A DNA stretch of 64,000 bases. Origin: JAFGPL01 sp963781805. GTDB taxonomy: Bacteria > Bacteroidota > Bacteroidia > Bacteroidales > UBA10428. Positions 17,583 through 27,340 of the stretch are shown in pieces. Position 1 is the stretch's first letter. The number at the start of each line of letters is the position of its first letter. A program made the translations under genes and the position numbers. Location: contig CAWAHF010000004.1 of NCBI GenBank assembly GCA_963781805.1, forward strand, positions 2,728,001 through 2,792,000. The letters run 5' to 3'. The notes beneath the pieces are model-generated. The model was not told the DNA's origin and searched no databases. It saw only the letters and a list, made by a program, of their open reading frames with translations.

Positions 17583-18845
17583 ATGGATAAGAGCTTAGCA
17601 AGTCGATATTATTCTTTGCCGGTATCATCTGCCAAATACTATCTGTATTTGTTCTTGCTATGGCCATTTCTGGCTTTTCTGCTAGCGATAAAAAACTATA
17701 GTCTAAAAGAATCAAGAATTGTCATTTATATATTTCTTATATATTTTGGTCTGACATATGTTATTCCTGCAGGCAGTTTTAATGATGCTGTACGCTATGG
17801 TATGCAATTGAAGACAAATGCCCTGTTACCCTTTTCGGACGTATTTAAGATTGTTGGGGGTTTGTATTCCAGTGATACTTCAGTAGATTTTATAGAACCG
17901 CTTATTTCATTTATTGTATCACGTTTTACAAGCAATCAGAGTATTCTTTTTGCCGCATATACAGTTTTATTTGGATTCTTTTACCTTAAAAGCATCACCT
18001 TACTGTTTAATCGTGTCGCGGGAAATCAGGGATTAAATTCTTTCATACACCTGGCTTTTTTCACAGCAATATTGCCTATAACAGCAATAAATGGTTTTAG
18101 AATGTGGACCGCAGCATGGATATTTTTTTATGGTGCATATCATGTAATTTTGTATCGTGAGGCAAAATATTTAATAGTGACCTTGGCAGCTTCACTTGTT
18201 CACTTTAGTTTTCTTACGGCTAATGTTATACTTGTTATTTATTTTATTGCAGGCAACCGAAATTATATATACTTACCATTGGCATTGGTATCCTTCGTTC
18301 TACCGCATCTGATTGCTCCTGCTTTTCAATCAATATCCCTGGCATTAGGGGGAGGTTTTGAGAGCAGGTTCCAAAGTTATTCCGCTGAAGATTATATGGC
18401 TGCAAGACAGGAAGCTTATCAGCAAACCGCCTGGTTTTTGAAAATTGGCTATGATCTGGTATTATATTACCTTTTATTTGCTATAAGCTTTATACAATTG
18501 AGGTATGGATCGTTAATGAAAGAAAAAGAAGAGAAAAACTTATTTAGTTTTTTGCTTCTTTTCCTGGCGTTTGTAAATTTTGGTACCGCGATCCCTTCGT
18601 TTGGGGGACGGTTTCTGATTATATTCTTTTTATTCGCCACCCTCTATGTATTCCTTTATTTCGCCAAATCTGACGGAAACAGGCTTCATTTGTTAACATG
18701 GCTCGGGTTATTTCCAATGTTTTTATTTGCTGCCATTGTATTCAGACAAGGCTCAGACAGTATCAATGCATGGATTTTCGCGCCTGGTTTTGGATTACCT
18801 TTAATTGCACCGAATGTATCGCTGGCAGACATATTTTTCAATTAA
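17583..18845 (+). CDS. EpsG-family O-antigen/EPS polymerase (Wzy-like)
   Basis: This 420-residue integral membrane protein has about ten hydrophobic helices and the EpsG-type landmark GSFNDAVRYG in the first periplasmic loop, followed by a repeat with FRMWTAAWIFFYGAYHVI (the F/NGxR...A pattern) and LVHFSFL, as seen in EpsG/Wzy polymerases. It would join repeat units in the periplasm. It begins on the base after the upstream glycosyltransferase stop, implying translational coupling. It is the only polymerase candidate in the window. Confidence 0.85.
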   Translation: MDKSLASRYYSLPVSSAKYYLYLFLLWPFLAFLLAIKNYSLKESRIVIYIFLIYFGLTYVIPAGSFNDAVRYGMQLKTNALLPFSDVFKIVGGLYSSDTSVDFIEPLISFIVSRFTSNQSILFAAYTVLFGFFYLKSITLLFNRVAGNQGLNSFIHLAFFTAILPITAINGFRMWTAAWIFFYGAYHVILYREAKYLIVTLAASLVHFSFLTANVILVIYFIAGNRNYIYLPLALVSFVLPHLIAPAFQSISLALGGGFESRFQSYSAEDYMAARQEAYQQTAWFLKIGYDLVLYYLLFAISFIQLRYGSLMKEKEEKNLFSFLLLFLAFVNFGTAIPSFGGRFLIIFFLFATLYVFLYFAKSDGNRLHLLTWLGLFPMFLFAAIVFRQGSDSINAWIFAPGFGLPLIAPNVSLADIFFN

Positions 18846-18858
18846 GTGAAAACTGGAA

Positions 18859-19989
18859 ATGGATAATTCATTGAAAAATATTCTTATCAGGAATTTATCC
18901 AATATTCCTGGTTGGCGAACCAGGCGTCGTTTAGTGGTTATTGAATCAGACGATTGGGGCAGCATCCGAATGCCTTCGAACGAAGTATTTGAAAATCTTT
19001 CAAAAGCAGGAATTGATTTGATCTCTGATGAAGGATATAGATTTAATAAATACGATACGCTTGCTACAGCTGAAGATCTTTCATCCCTTTTTGAAGCTTT
19101 ATCAATTGCAAACGACAGTAATGGTAGACCAGCAGTGTTAACTCCTGTTTCGGTGGTTGCAAATCCGGATTTTGATAAAATTCAGAATGCTGATTTTACA
19201 GAATATTACTATGAACCGTTTACCGAAACACTTGGGAAATACCCAGGTTGTGAAAATTCATTTGCCTTGTGGAAAGAGGGTATTACCAAAAGATTATTTG
19301 TTCCTCAGTTTCACGGACGCGAACATCTGAACGTAAAAGTCTGGATGAGAGCTCTAAACTCTAAGAACGATAAAACTTTACTGACGTTCAGGAATAGCAT
19401 GTGGGGGATATCTACTGTTCATGATCCCGATATCAGGGTTGAGTTGCAGGCTGCTTATGATTTTATTGATCCCGAAGATTTAAACTATCAAAAAGAGGTT
19501 ATAACTTCCGGACTCAATCTCTTTCAGGAACTATTCGGTTATCGGGCGACTTTTTTTGTTCCTCCCAACGGCCCTTTTAGTTCAAAGCTTGAACCTGTTT
19601 GTTCTGCAAGCGGTATTAAATATCTTTCAACCTCCAAAATACAAATTGAACCCATAGGAAATGGGGAAACGACCAGAAATCTGCACCGGCTTGGTCAAAA
19701 AAATGGGAATGGTCTTACCTATCTAACACGTAATTGCTTTTTCGAACCCAGCCAGAATGGACAAGACTGGGTGGATAGCTGTCTGAAAGATATTTCAGTT
19801 GCCTTCAAATGGAACAAACCTGCCGTAATTAGTTCGCACCGGGTGAACTATATTGGAGCACTGCATAGAGAAAACCGGGAAAAAGGATTGTCACAATTAT
19901 CCCAATTATTAAAAGAAATTATGAAATGCTGGCCCAATGCAGAGTTCATTACATCGCAGGAACTGGGAGAAATTATAACCCATGAGTAA
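18859..19989 (+). CDS. NodB-fold polysaccharide deacetylase-like protein (copy 1)
   Basis: This 376-residue protein has the layout of the polysaccharide (de)acetylase group found in surface-glycan loci: VVIESDDWGSIRMPS near residues 27-41 (the metal-binding Asp pair), QFHGREHLN (histidine motif, about 153-161), FVPPNGPF and PAVISSHRVNYIG near the C-terminus (catalytic His). There is no signal peptide or membrane segment, so it may act on cytoplasmic precursors. It overlaps a paralogue by 8 bp. The substrate is unknown; an N-acetylated sugar is a reasonable inference. Confidence 0.82.
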   Translation: MDNSLKNILIRNLSNIPGWRTRRRLVVIESDDWGSIRMPSNEVFENLSKAGIDLISDEGYRFNKYDTLATAEDLSSLFEALSIANDSNGRPAVLTPVSVVANPDFDKIQNADFTEYYYEPFTETLGKYPGCENSFALWKEGITKRLFVPQFHGREHLNVKVWMRALNSKNDKTLLTFRNSMWGISTVHDPDIRVELQAAYDFIDPEDLNYQKEVITSGLNLFQELFGYRATFFVPPNGPFSSKLEPVCSASGIKYLSTSKIQIEPIGNGETTRNLHRLGQKNGNGLTYLTRNCFFEPSQNGQDWVDSCLKDISVAFKWNKPAVISSHRVNYIGALHRENREKGLSQLSQLLKEIMKCWPNAEFITSQELGEIITHE

Positions 19990-21106
19990 TTCTTTTGCAA
20001 CGATAAAAAGCGCTCTATCACGAAATTTTATCAATATTCCGGGTTGGCGAACCAACCGAAAGATTGTGATTATAGAAAGTGACGATTGGGGGAGCATCCG
20101 GATGCCTTCGAAAGAGCTGTACGCTATATTTATCGAAAAAGGTTTTGAAATTTCGAATAGCGATTATAACCGTCTGGATACGCTGGAAAGCAATGATGAT
20201 CTTACTATGCTGTATGAGGTATTATATTCATACAAAGACTCAATTGGAAATCCGCCGGTGTTTACCGCAGATGTTGTTGTCGGGAACCCTGATTTTGAAA
20301 AGATCAGAAAATCTGACTTTAACGAATATCATTTTGAGCCTGTTAGCGAAACCCTTAAAAGATATCCTCAAAGGGATAAAGTGGAATCGCTTTGGAAACA
20401 GGGAATAGTTGAACAAATATTCCATCCGCAGTTTCATGGCCGGGAGCACGTAAATATTGTCAGATGGATGAATGCACTGAGAGAAAGAACACCTGAGATG
20501 ATGTTTACCTTCAATCATGAAACAACTTTCTCGGGCGATGGCGATTACAATTTTATGGAAGTACTGGACTATAATACCCCGGATGATCTGGTAATAATGA
20601 AAGAAAGTCTTTCCGAGGGTTTAAACCTGTTTGAAAAGATGTTTGGTTACAAATCAAAATCATTTATTCCACCTTGTTATACATGGAACAGCGATATTGA
20701 GGAAACACTTGCTGCAAAGGGAGTAAAATATATTCAGGGACTTGTAATTCAGTTAATTCCGACAGGTTCTTTTGGGAATTACAGAAAAAAATATCATTTT
20801 CTAGGCAATCGGAATTCATTCGGTCAATATTTCCTCATCAGAAATTGCTTCTTTGAACCGTCGCTTTCCAAAGGTGAAGATTCAGTGGGAGAATGCCTGA
20901 ACCGCATTAAGATTGCTTTCAGGTGGAAAAAACCGGCAATTATTAGTTCTCATCGGATAAATTATATGGGATCACTTGATGAAATAAACAGAAAAGAGAA
21001 TCTTAGACTTTTAAGAGATTTGCTTCGACGTATAATAAAATTCTGGCCTGATGTGGAATTTATGACGTCTGATCAGCTGGGAGATTTAATAGCAAACGGA
21101 AGGTAA
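19982..21106 (+). CDS. NodB-fold polysaccharide deacetylase-like protein (copy 2)
   Basis: This 374-residue paralogue of the preceding gene shares the same landmarks in order: NIPGWRTNRKIVIIESDDWG, PQFHGREHVNIVRWMNAL, FIPPCYTWN and PAIISSHRINYMG. The motifs are well conserved while linking regions differ, which suggests an old tandem duplication with divergent specificity. There is no signal peptide. It overlaps copy 1 by 8 bp and precedes the CapA-like gene by 26 bp. Confidence 0.82.
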   Translation: MSNSFATIKSALSRNFINIPGWRTNRKIVIIESDDWGSIRMPSKELYAIFIEKGFEISNSDYNRLDTLESNDDLTMLYEVLYSYKDSIGNPPVFTADVVVGNPDFEKIRKSDFNEYHFEPVSETLKRYPQRDKVESLWKQGIVEQIFHPQFHGREHVNIVRWMNALRERTPEMMFTFNHETTFSGDGDYNFMEVLDYNTPDDLVIMKESLSEGLNLFEKMFGYKSKSFIPPCYTWNSDIEETLAAKGVKYIQGLVIQLIPTGSFGNYRKKYHFLGNRNSFGQYFLIRNCFFEPSLSKGEDSVGECLNRIKIAFRWKKPAIISSHRINYMGSLDEINRKENLRLLRDLLRRIIKFWPDVEFMTSDQLGDLIANGR

Positions 21107-21132
21107 ATATAACAAAGTATTATGCCAATCAA

Positions 21133-22269
21133 ATGAGTAAAAACATAGTAAAAATATTATTTACCGGCGACTTTTGTCCTCATAACAGGATTGAAGAACT
21201 TGCTCTGAAATCTGAATACGAGGCTGTTTTTAATGATTTCATCGATGTATTTAAAGGGAATGATTTGAATGTTACGGATCTGGAATGCCCCTTGACGTTG
21301 CTTAAGAAAGGTAGAAAAAAAACAGGACCGCATCAGAAAGCAAATCCAAAATGTATTGAATTATTGAAATATGCTGATATTAGACTTGCAGCGCTGGCCA
21401 ATAATCATATTATGGATTATGGTTCTGAGGGTGCAAGTCAAACCATTGAATTATGTCATCAAAATGGCATTCATACCATTGGAGTTGGCGAAAATGCAAA
21501 TGTTGCAAGTGAACCATTTTTTACAGAAAGTAAAAATAAAAAACTTGCTTTTATTAATGTGGCGGACAATGAATTTCTAACGGCGATCGATGGTATGTAC
21601 CAGGCTAATCCCATAAATCCTGTTAAAACGTTTAATGACATTGTTCAAGCCAGGATACACGGCGATTATGTAATTGTGATGGTACATGGAGGAAATGAAT
21701 TTTATCACCTGCCGTCCCCAAGGGTAAAAGCATTATACCGGTTCTTTGTCGATGCCGGTGCAGATGCTGTTATTTCGCATCATACCCATTGTTTTAGCGG
21801 ATATGAAGTGTATAAAGACAAACCTGTTTTTTATGGACTAGGTAATTTTATCTATGACTCACCAGGACGTTCCAACACTGACTGGAATAAGGGATACGCA
21901 GTTCGATTACTCATTTCTGAAAAGGTTCAGTTTGAAATCATTCCGTTGAAACAGGGAAATGAAATACCCGGAGTTTTTCATTTGAATGAGAATGAAAAAA
22001 ATCAGTTTTTTCAAATTTTGGATGAAAGAAATAAAATTATTGAAGATGATATCAAATTAGTTAAGGAATTTGAGCAGTATATTGAAAAGGTGACACCGAT
22101 GTATGATTCCTTTATTGAACCTTATTTCGGAAAGATTCAAAATGCATTGCGGAGAATGGGGATTTTACCCAACCTAATGAGCAGAAAAAAAAGACTCTTG
22201 CTTTTAAATTTAACCAGATGTGAGGCTCACAGGGAAGTTTTATTAAATATACTTTCAAAAAATCAGTAA
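21133..22269 (+). CDS. CapA-family metallophosphatase-like protein
   Basis: This 378-residue protein belongs to the CapA/PGA_cap family (calcineurin-like fold). The motifs are in order: LFTGDFCPHNR, LNVTDLECPLT, LAALANNHIMDYG, VIVMVHGGNEF and VISHHTHCFSGYEVYKDKP, then FYGLGNFIYD. CapA is part of poly-gamma-glutamate capsule systems, and relatives are common in other glycan loci. No signal peptide or membrane segment is visible, unlike Bacillus CapA. It is followed by AsnB after 6 bp, then an ATP-grasp ligase, which suggests an amide-forming decoration step. That is inference. Confidence 0.85.
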   Translation: MSKNIVKILFTGDFCPHNRIEELALKSEYEAVFNDFIDVFKGNDLNVTDLECPLTLLKKGRKKTGPHQKANPKCIELLKYADIRLAALANNHIMDYGSEGASQTIELCHQNGIHTIGVGENANVASEPFFTESKNKKLAFINVADNEFLTAIDGMYQANPINPVKTFNDIVQARIHGDYVIVMVHGGNEFYHLPSPRVKALYRFFVDAGADAVISHHTHCFSGYEVYKDKPVFYGLGNFIYDSPGRSNTDWNKGYAVRLLISEKVQFEIIPLKQGNEIPGVFHLNENEKNQFFQILDERNKIIEDDIKLVKEFEQYIEKVTPMYDSFIEPYFGKIQNALRRMGILPNLMSRKKRLLLLNLTRCEAHREVLLNILSKNQ

Positions 22270-22275
22270 TTCATA

Positions 22276-24210
22276 ATGTGTGGGATAACCGGATATATTA
22301 ATCTGAACAATAAACCTGTTAAGGATTCCAGTACTATATTGAGAATGATGAAGATTCAGAAACACAGGGGACCGGATGATTCTGGAATCAGGGCATTCAA
22401 TTTACGCGAAGGAAAATCGATCGAACTACCAACATCGAAACCTGTTGAACTTGAAAATAAATTTAACGGAATATTGGGATTTAACCGGTTAAGTATACTT
22501 GATTTGTCTGCTAATGGTCACCAGCCGATGACAAGTCCTGATCAGAAAGTTTTGCTTACTTTGAATGGTGAGATATACAATGCTTTTGATTTTAAAGATA
22601 GTCTGATTCAATGGGGATATAATTTTAAAAGCACGTCTGATACAGAAATTGTATTGGCGCTTTACCTCAGATATGGTATAGACGGACTACTGGAAAGACT
22701 CAATGGAATGTTTGCATTTGTTATTGTTGACCTTGGAAAAAATACCATTCATATTGCCCGGGACCGGTTTGGGATCAAGCCCATGTATTATGTTTCAAAC
22801 GAATCGACGTTAGCATTTTCATCTGAACTTAAAAGTTTTAAATTTCTTGATGATTTTAAATTCAGAATTGATGAAGAACAACTTGATGAGTATCTTTTAT
22901 TCCGTAATAATCTTTGGGGAACATTATTCAGAGAGATTCTTTCGCTCGATCCTGGAAATTACCTTACTTGTACGCCTGGTGAAGCTTTGGTTGTGAAGCG
23001 CTATTTCAATCTGAATGATTATGCCCGCAATCTAAATACCAACGGCGATTTAAGCTTTTATGGAGAAAAACTTGAAGCATGGTTAAGCAATAGTGTAAAT
23101 AGACAGTTGATGAGTGATGTAAAACTGGGATGTCAGCTTTCGGGAGGCATTGACTCTTCACTTGTGACCTGGCTTGCCAACCGAAACAGTAATAATGGTA
23201 ATTTTGAAGCTGTTTCCATTGTTTTTGACAATCAGCAATTTAGCGAAGAGAAATATATAAACAGCGTTACTGATAATCTGGCAATTCCATCACATAAATT
23301 TCTTCTCGATTCGGAATATTATCTCGAAAATATCGAAAAAGCAGCCTGGCACCTGGAATTTCCCATCAATCATCCGAATACCGTTGCCATTTATAAGTTA
23401 TCGCAACGGGCAAAAGAATATGTAACGGTCTTGTTAAGCGGGGAAGGAGCAGATGAGGTATTTGGAGGGTATACAAGATTTTATGATATCAGTTACCCAT
23501 ACAGACTAAGAATGTTATTTCATGAGTTCAGAAAAAATCTCAGACATCCCGCGGGATTTGCGGATTATTTAAATCATGAGTATCGGGCTGTTATGGCAAC
23601 TTCGTTTATGACCCCCGGAATGGCCAAAATGCTTAAGCCGGGATTTAAGTACGATGGTGCTTCCGGTGACCGTATCTCTCTTTATCGTTCGTTGAAGGGC
23701 TCGTTGTTCGACCGACAGGTAAAATATGAAATGCATTCATACTTACCTGATTTGCTCATAAGACAGGATAAAATGTCTATGGCCCATTCCATTGAAAACA
23801 GGGTTCCATTTCTTGATAATGAGGTGGTTGAAAATTCCTTCACCATTCCTGAAAAATATTTGTTAATACGGGAAAGTCCTGAAGGAAAAAACACCGAGAA
23901 GTATCTGTTGAAAAAAATGACAGCCCGAAATTTTGGTAATGAATTTGCCTTCCGCGATAAAATGGGATTCGGTATTCCGTTGAAAGAGTTTTTTTTAAAC
24001 AATAATTTTAAAGCATATTTTAATGATAATGTATTGCCCGGTATCAAAGAAAGAGGATTATTCGATCATAAACTCGCATCCGGCTGGTTTTCAAACATTC
24101 AAAAGTTAAAGTATTTCGAGCTTGAGGCATTATGGGTGATTATTTCATTTGAAATCTGGGCTAAAATTTATCTTGATCAAAATCATGAAAATTGGAATTC
24201 ATCACTCTAA
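22276..24210 (+). CDS. asnB: Glutamine-hydrolysing asparagine synthase-like amidotransferase (AsnB)
   Basis: This 644-residue protein starts MCGITGYIN, with the class II amidotransferase nucleophile Cys2 after Met removal. The glutaminase domain (to about residue 200) has KHRGPDDSG and LNGEIYN. The synthetase domain has the PP-loop QLSGGIDSSLVTWLA and LLSGEGADEVFGGYTR. In surface-glycan loci AsnB-like enzymes often amidate carboxylic sugars or sugar-linked groups rather than make free asparagine. Its place between CapA-like and ATP-grasp genes favours that role here but does not prove it. Confidence 0.92.
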   Translation: MCGITGYINLNNKPVKDSSTILRMMKIQKHRGPDDSGIRAFNLREGKSIELPTSKPVELENKFNGILGFNRLSILDLSANGHQPMTSPDQKVLLTLNGEIYNAFDFKDSLIQWGYNFKSTSDTEIVLALYLRYGIDGLLERLNGMFAFVIVDLGKNTIHIARDRFGIKPMYYVSNESTLAFSSELKSFKFLDDFKFRIDEEQLDEYLLFRNNLWGTLFREILSLDPGNYLTCTPGEALVVKRYFNLNDYARNLNTNGDLSFYGEKLEAWLSNSVNRQLMSDVKLGCQLSGGIDSSLVTWLANRNSNNGNFEAVSIVFDNQQFSEEKYINSVTDNLAIPSHKFLLDSEYYLENIEKAAWHLEFPINHPNTVAIYKLSQRAKEYVTVLLSGEGADEVFGGYTRFYDISYPYRLRMLFHEFRKNLRHPAGFADYLNHEYRAVMATSFMTPGMAKMLKPGFKYDGASGDRISLYRSLKGSLFDRQVKYEMHSYLPDLLIRQDKMSMAHSIENRVPFLDNEVVENSFTIPEKYLLIRESPEGKNTEKYLLKKMTARNFGNEFAFRDKMGFGIPLKEFFLNNNFKAYFNDNVLPGIKERGLFDHKLASGWFSNIQKLKYFELEALWVIISFEIWAKIYLDQNHENWNSSL

Positions 24211-25219
24211 AGGGCTATTCAGCGAACGTTGGATAGACTATTGCAAAGCTAACAACATCAGTTATAAACTGGTGGATTGTTACAGGACAGACATCATGCA
24301 GCAATTGTCAGATTGCGATGCGTTGATGTGGCATTTCAACCACAAAAGTCCGAAAGACAGTAAATTCGCAAAACAACTTCTGTTTTCCATAGAGGCGTCA
24401 GGTAGGGAGGTATTCCCGAATTGCCATACAGTATGGCATTTCGATGATAAGGTAGCGCAGAAATATCTATTCGAAGGGATTGGAGCACCTTTAGCTCCCT
24501 CGTATGTATTCTACCGTAAACAGGAAGCTCTGGAATGGGCGAAGAATACAGTTTATCCCAAAGTATTTAAATTACGCAATGGAGCCGGGTCAGACAATGT
24601 TCGTCTGGTAAGTACCAGGAAAGCAGCTATTCGTTTGATAAAGAAAGCTTTCGGCCGAGGATTTAAACAGTATGATGCATGGGGCGACCTGAAAGAGCGT
24701 CTGCGTAAATATAGAATTGGAAAAACAACTAGTTGGGAAGTGATTAAAGGTATCATCCGTCTGGTGTATACCACTGAATATGCAAAAGTTACAGGAAGAG
24801 AGGTTGGGTATGTCTATTTTCAGGAGTTTATTCCCGAAAACGATTTTGATATACGTATTATCGTTGTGGATAACAAGGCGTTTGCCATAAAAAGACTGGT
24901 ACGCAATAAAGACTTCAGGGCTTCGGGAAGCGGATTCATCCGTTATGAAAAAGAGCATTTTGATGATGAAACAGTTCAGCTTTCATTCAAAATGACCGAT
25001 CAATTGAAATCACAATGTGCGGCATTTGATTTTGTTTATTCTGAGGGGAAAACATATGTATTAGAAGTAAGCTACGGTTATGTAAAAGAAGTTTATGACC
25101 CATGCACAGGTTATTGGGACAAAGACCTGAACTGGCATCCAGGCAGGTTTAATCCATATGGGTGGATGGTAGATGCCTTAATTCGAAGCGTTGAACAGAA
25201 GGTTCAGCCTGCAAAATAA
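24185..25219 (+). CDS. ATP-grasp ligase-like protein
   Basis: This 344-residue protein (counted from ATG 24185) has an ATP-grasp domain similar to RimK/glutathione-synthetase-like enzymes: a pre-ATP-grasp N-terminal domain, then VYPKVFKLRNGAGSDNVRLV (nucleotide-binding lysine and glycine loop), VYFQEFIPENDFDIRIIVV and a C-terminal VLEVSYGYVKE in place of the usual metal-binding ExN. ATP-grasp enzymes form amide bonds via acyl phosphates, so it could attach an amino acid to a uronic acid. ATG 24185 overlaps asnB by 26 bp; the frame also has an upstream TTG-free ATG at 24149, which would add 12 residues without family support. Confidence 0.8.
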   Translation: MKIGIHHSKGLFSERWIDYCKANNISYKLVDCYRTDIMQQLSDCDALMWHFNHKSPKDSKFAKQLLFSIEASGREVFPNCHTVWHFDDKVAQKYLFEGIGAPLAPSYVFYRKQEALEWAKNTVYPKVFKLRNGAGSDNVRLVSTRKAAIRLIKKAFGRGFKQYDAWGDLKERLRKYRIGKTTSWEVIKGIIRLVYTTEYAKVTGREVGYVYFQEFIPENDFDIRIIVVDNKAFAIKRLVRNKDFRASGSGFIRYEKEHFDDETVQLSFKMTDQLKSQCAAFDFVYSEGKTYVLEVSYGYVKEVYDPCTGYWDKDLNWHPGRFNPYGWMVDALIRSVEQKVQPAK

Positions 25220-25273
25220 AAGGTTTAGAAGTGAAGATATCCTAACCAAATTTTTGTTGAAATTAGTTTTTGA

Positions 25274-26359
25274 ATGGATAAGAAAAAATTATGCTTGGTA
25301 ATTCCTTCACTTCAGGCAGGGGGAATGGAAAGAGTGATGTCAGAGCTTGCAGGTTACTTTACTTCCACGAAAGATATTGAAATTCACCTGGTACTTTATG
25401 GAATTACGAGAGAGATATTTTATGATATTCCTGACAGTCTTATCATTCACAATCCTTTATTCAGTTTTAACAATAAATTAAGGATCTTCTATACAATAAA
25501 AACTTTGTTCTGGTTGAGAAAAACAATAAAAAAGATAGATCCGGATAGTATCCTGAGCTTTGGCGAGTACTGGAACAACTTCTTCCTACTTTCAATTATT
25601 GGATTAAAATATCGCACGTTTGTATCAGACAGAAGCCAACCAGATAAAAGTCTCGGCAGGTTTCATGACAAGTTACGGCATTGGCTTTATCCTACCGCAA
25701 AAGGATTGATTTTTCAGACACAAAAGGCAAAAGAAATATTTTTATCTGGAAACAGGCATAATAATGTTGCAGTTATCGGAAATCCCATAAAACCTGCTAA
25801 TCGAGTGAATTTAGTTAGCAAAAAGGAGAAAATCGTTCTGATGGTGGGTCGCCTGATAAAATCCAAACATCAGGATAAATTAATCGAAATGTTTGCAAAT
25901 GTAAGTACACAAGAATGGAAACTAATGCTTGTTGGTTATGACCATTTGAAGCAGAAAAATATGGAACGTTTGCAGAATCTTGCCAAAGATCTGAAAATTG
26001 AAAAACAAGTTATTTTTACAGGTAAACAGGATAATCTTGAAAAAATATATCTGAAGAGTTCAATTTTTGCTTTCACCTCAAGCTCGGAAGGCTTTCCAAA
26101 TGCGATTGGAGAAGCGATGGCATCAGGTTTACCCGTAATTGCATTTGATTGCATCGCAGGTCCCTCTGAAATGATTACTGATGCATATGACGGATTCCTG
26201 ATTCCGCTTTTTGATTTTGATATGTTTCAGTTGAAACTGGCTCAATTAATGACAGATGAAGGTCTGAGAGAAAAACTAGGATTAAATGCCAGGAGAAGTA
26301 TTGAGAGATTCTCCACAGAAAAGATCAGTGAAGCATTTTATAATTTTATTACAGGCTGA
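25274..26359 (+). CDS. Family 4 glycosyltransferase
   Basis: This 361-residue GT-B enzyme is a clear GT4 member: LCLVIPSLQAGGMERVMSEL at the N-terminus (the Gly-Gly-x-E loop), KIVLMVGRLIKSKHQDKLIE, and the donor-binding SSSEGFPNAIGEAMASGLPVI with the EX7E pair, then GPSEMI. It acts in the cytoplasm on the lipid-linked repeat unit. The sequence resembles retaining N-acetylhexosaminyl or galactosyl transferases of capsule loci, but the donor cannot be assigned. Confidence 0.92.
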   Translation: MDKKKLCLVIPSLQAGGMERVMSELAGYFTSTKDIEIHLVLYGITREIFYDIPDSLIIHNPLFSFNNKLRIFYTIKTLFWLRKTIKKIDPDSILSFGEYWNNFFLLSIIGLKYRTFVSDRSQPDKSLGRFHDKLRHWLYPTAKGLIFQTQKAKEIFLSGNRHNNVAVIGNPIKPANRVNLVSKKEKIVLMVGRLIKSKHQDKLIEMFANVSTQEWKLMLVGYDHLKQKNMERLQNLAKDLKIEKQVIFTGKQDNLEKIYLKSSIFAFTSSSEGFPNAIGEAMASGLPVIAFDCIAGPSEMITDAYDGFLIPLFDFDMFQLKLAQLMTDEGLREKLGLNARRSIERFSTEKISEAFYNFITG

Positions 26360-26411
26360 TTTGAATACTTATTTTAAAAAAGAAGAATAGAATTAATTAA
26401 ATACCACCTGG

Positions 26412-27308
26412 ATGAAAGTAATTGTAATAGGGTCTAAAGGTTTTATCGGACAGCATCTTTTCAATTATTATAAAGAAAAAGGTAGTCCTGTTTCGGGAGC
26501 TGATGTTATTGTAGACTATGTGGATACCCAAGGATATTTTTTGATTGATGCAACAAATGCAGATTATACTACCATTTTTCAACACAATAAATATGATGTA
26601 TGCATTAATTGTTCCGGTGCGGCAAGTGTGCCCGATTCTTTAAAAAATCCATTACGTGATTATTATTTAAATACCGTTAATGTTTATAGGATTCTTGAAG
26701 CGATCCGAAGTTACCAGCCCCTGTGTAAATTTATAAATCTTTCAAGCGCAGCAGTGTATGGAAATCCCGGGGTTTTACCTGTAAATGAATCAGCGGTACC
26801 AAATCCACTGTCTCCATATGGTATTCATAAACTTCATGCCGAACAAATCTGCAAGGAGTTTAATGAATACTGGGATATAAAAACCTGTTCGTTACGAATA
26901 TTTTCTGCATATGGGATTGGGCTTCAAAAACAATTGTTCTGGGATTTAAACAAAAAGGCGAGTTCGGGAAAACCCTTTACATTATATGGCACGGGGAATG
27001 AATCGAGAGATTTTATTAATATAGCAGATTTAGTAAGAGTAATTGAATTAGTCTCGGAATCATCCTCGTTTAAAGCAGATATAATTAATGTAGCTAATGG
27101 TGAAGAAATCAGAATAAAAGACGCTGTGGCTATATTCTTTAGTTTATTTAATGAAGAAATCAACTATTCTTTTTCCGGCAATATCAGAGAAGGTGATCCT
27201 ACCAATTGGGTAGCTGATATCAATAAATTGAAATCGTTTGGTTATCAGTCGTCGATTGATTTAAGAACAGGTCTGCAAGCATACTATAATTGGGTTAAAA
27301 CAAATTAA
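26412..27308 (+). CDS. NAD-dependent epimerase/dehydratase (extended SDR)
   Basis: This 298-residue extended SDR has the Rossmann motif VIVIGSKGFIGQHL, the NCSGAASVPDS segment, INLSSAAVYGNPG with the catalytic Ser, and SPYGIHKLHAEQ with the Tyr-x3-Lys pair. RDFINIADLVRVIELV is the typical C-terminal nucleotide-sugar domain motif. It lies 32 bp before Gmd, so it may reduce or epimerise the GDP-4-oxo-6-deoxymannose that Gmd makes (for example an Rmd-type reductase giving GDP-D-rhamnose). It lacks obvious Fcl (GDP-fucose synthase) signatures. Confidence 0.85.
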   Translation: MKVIVIGSKGFIGQHLFNYYKEKGSPVSGADVIVDYVDTQGYFLIDATNADYTTIFQHNKYDVCINCSGAASVPDSLKNPLRDYYLNTVNVYRILEAIRSYQPLCKFINLSSAAVYGNPGVLPVNESAVPNPLSPYGIHKLHAEQICKEFNEYWDIKTCSLRIFSAYGIGLQKQLFWDLNKKASSGKPFTLYGTGNESRDFINIADLVRVIELVSESSSFKADIINVANGEEIRIKDAVAIFFSLFNEEINYSFSGNIREGDPTNWVADINKLKSFGYQSSIDLRTGLQAYYNWVKTN

Positions 27309-27340
27309 AATAATTGAAACAACAGATAATCGGACCATTT

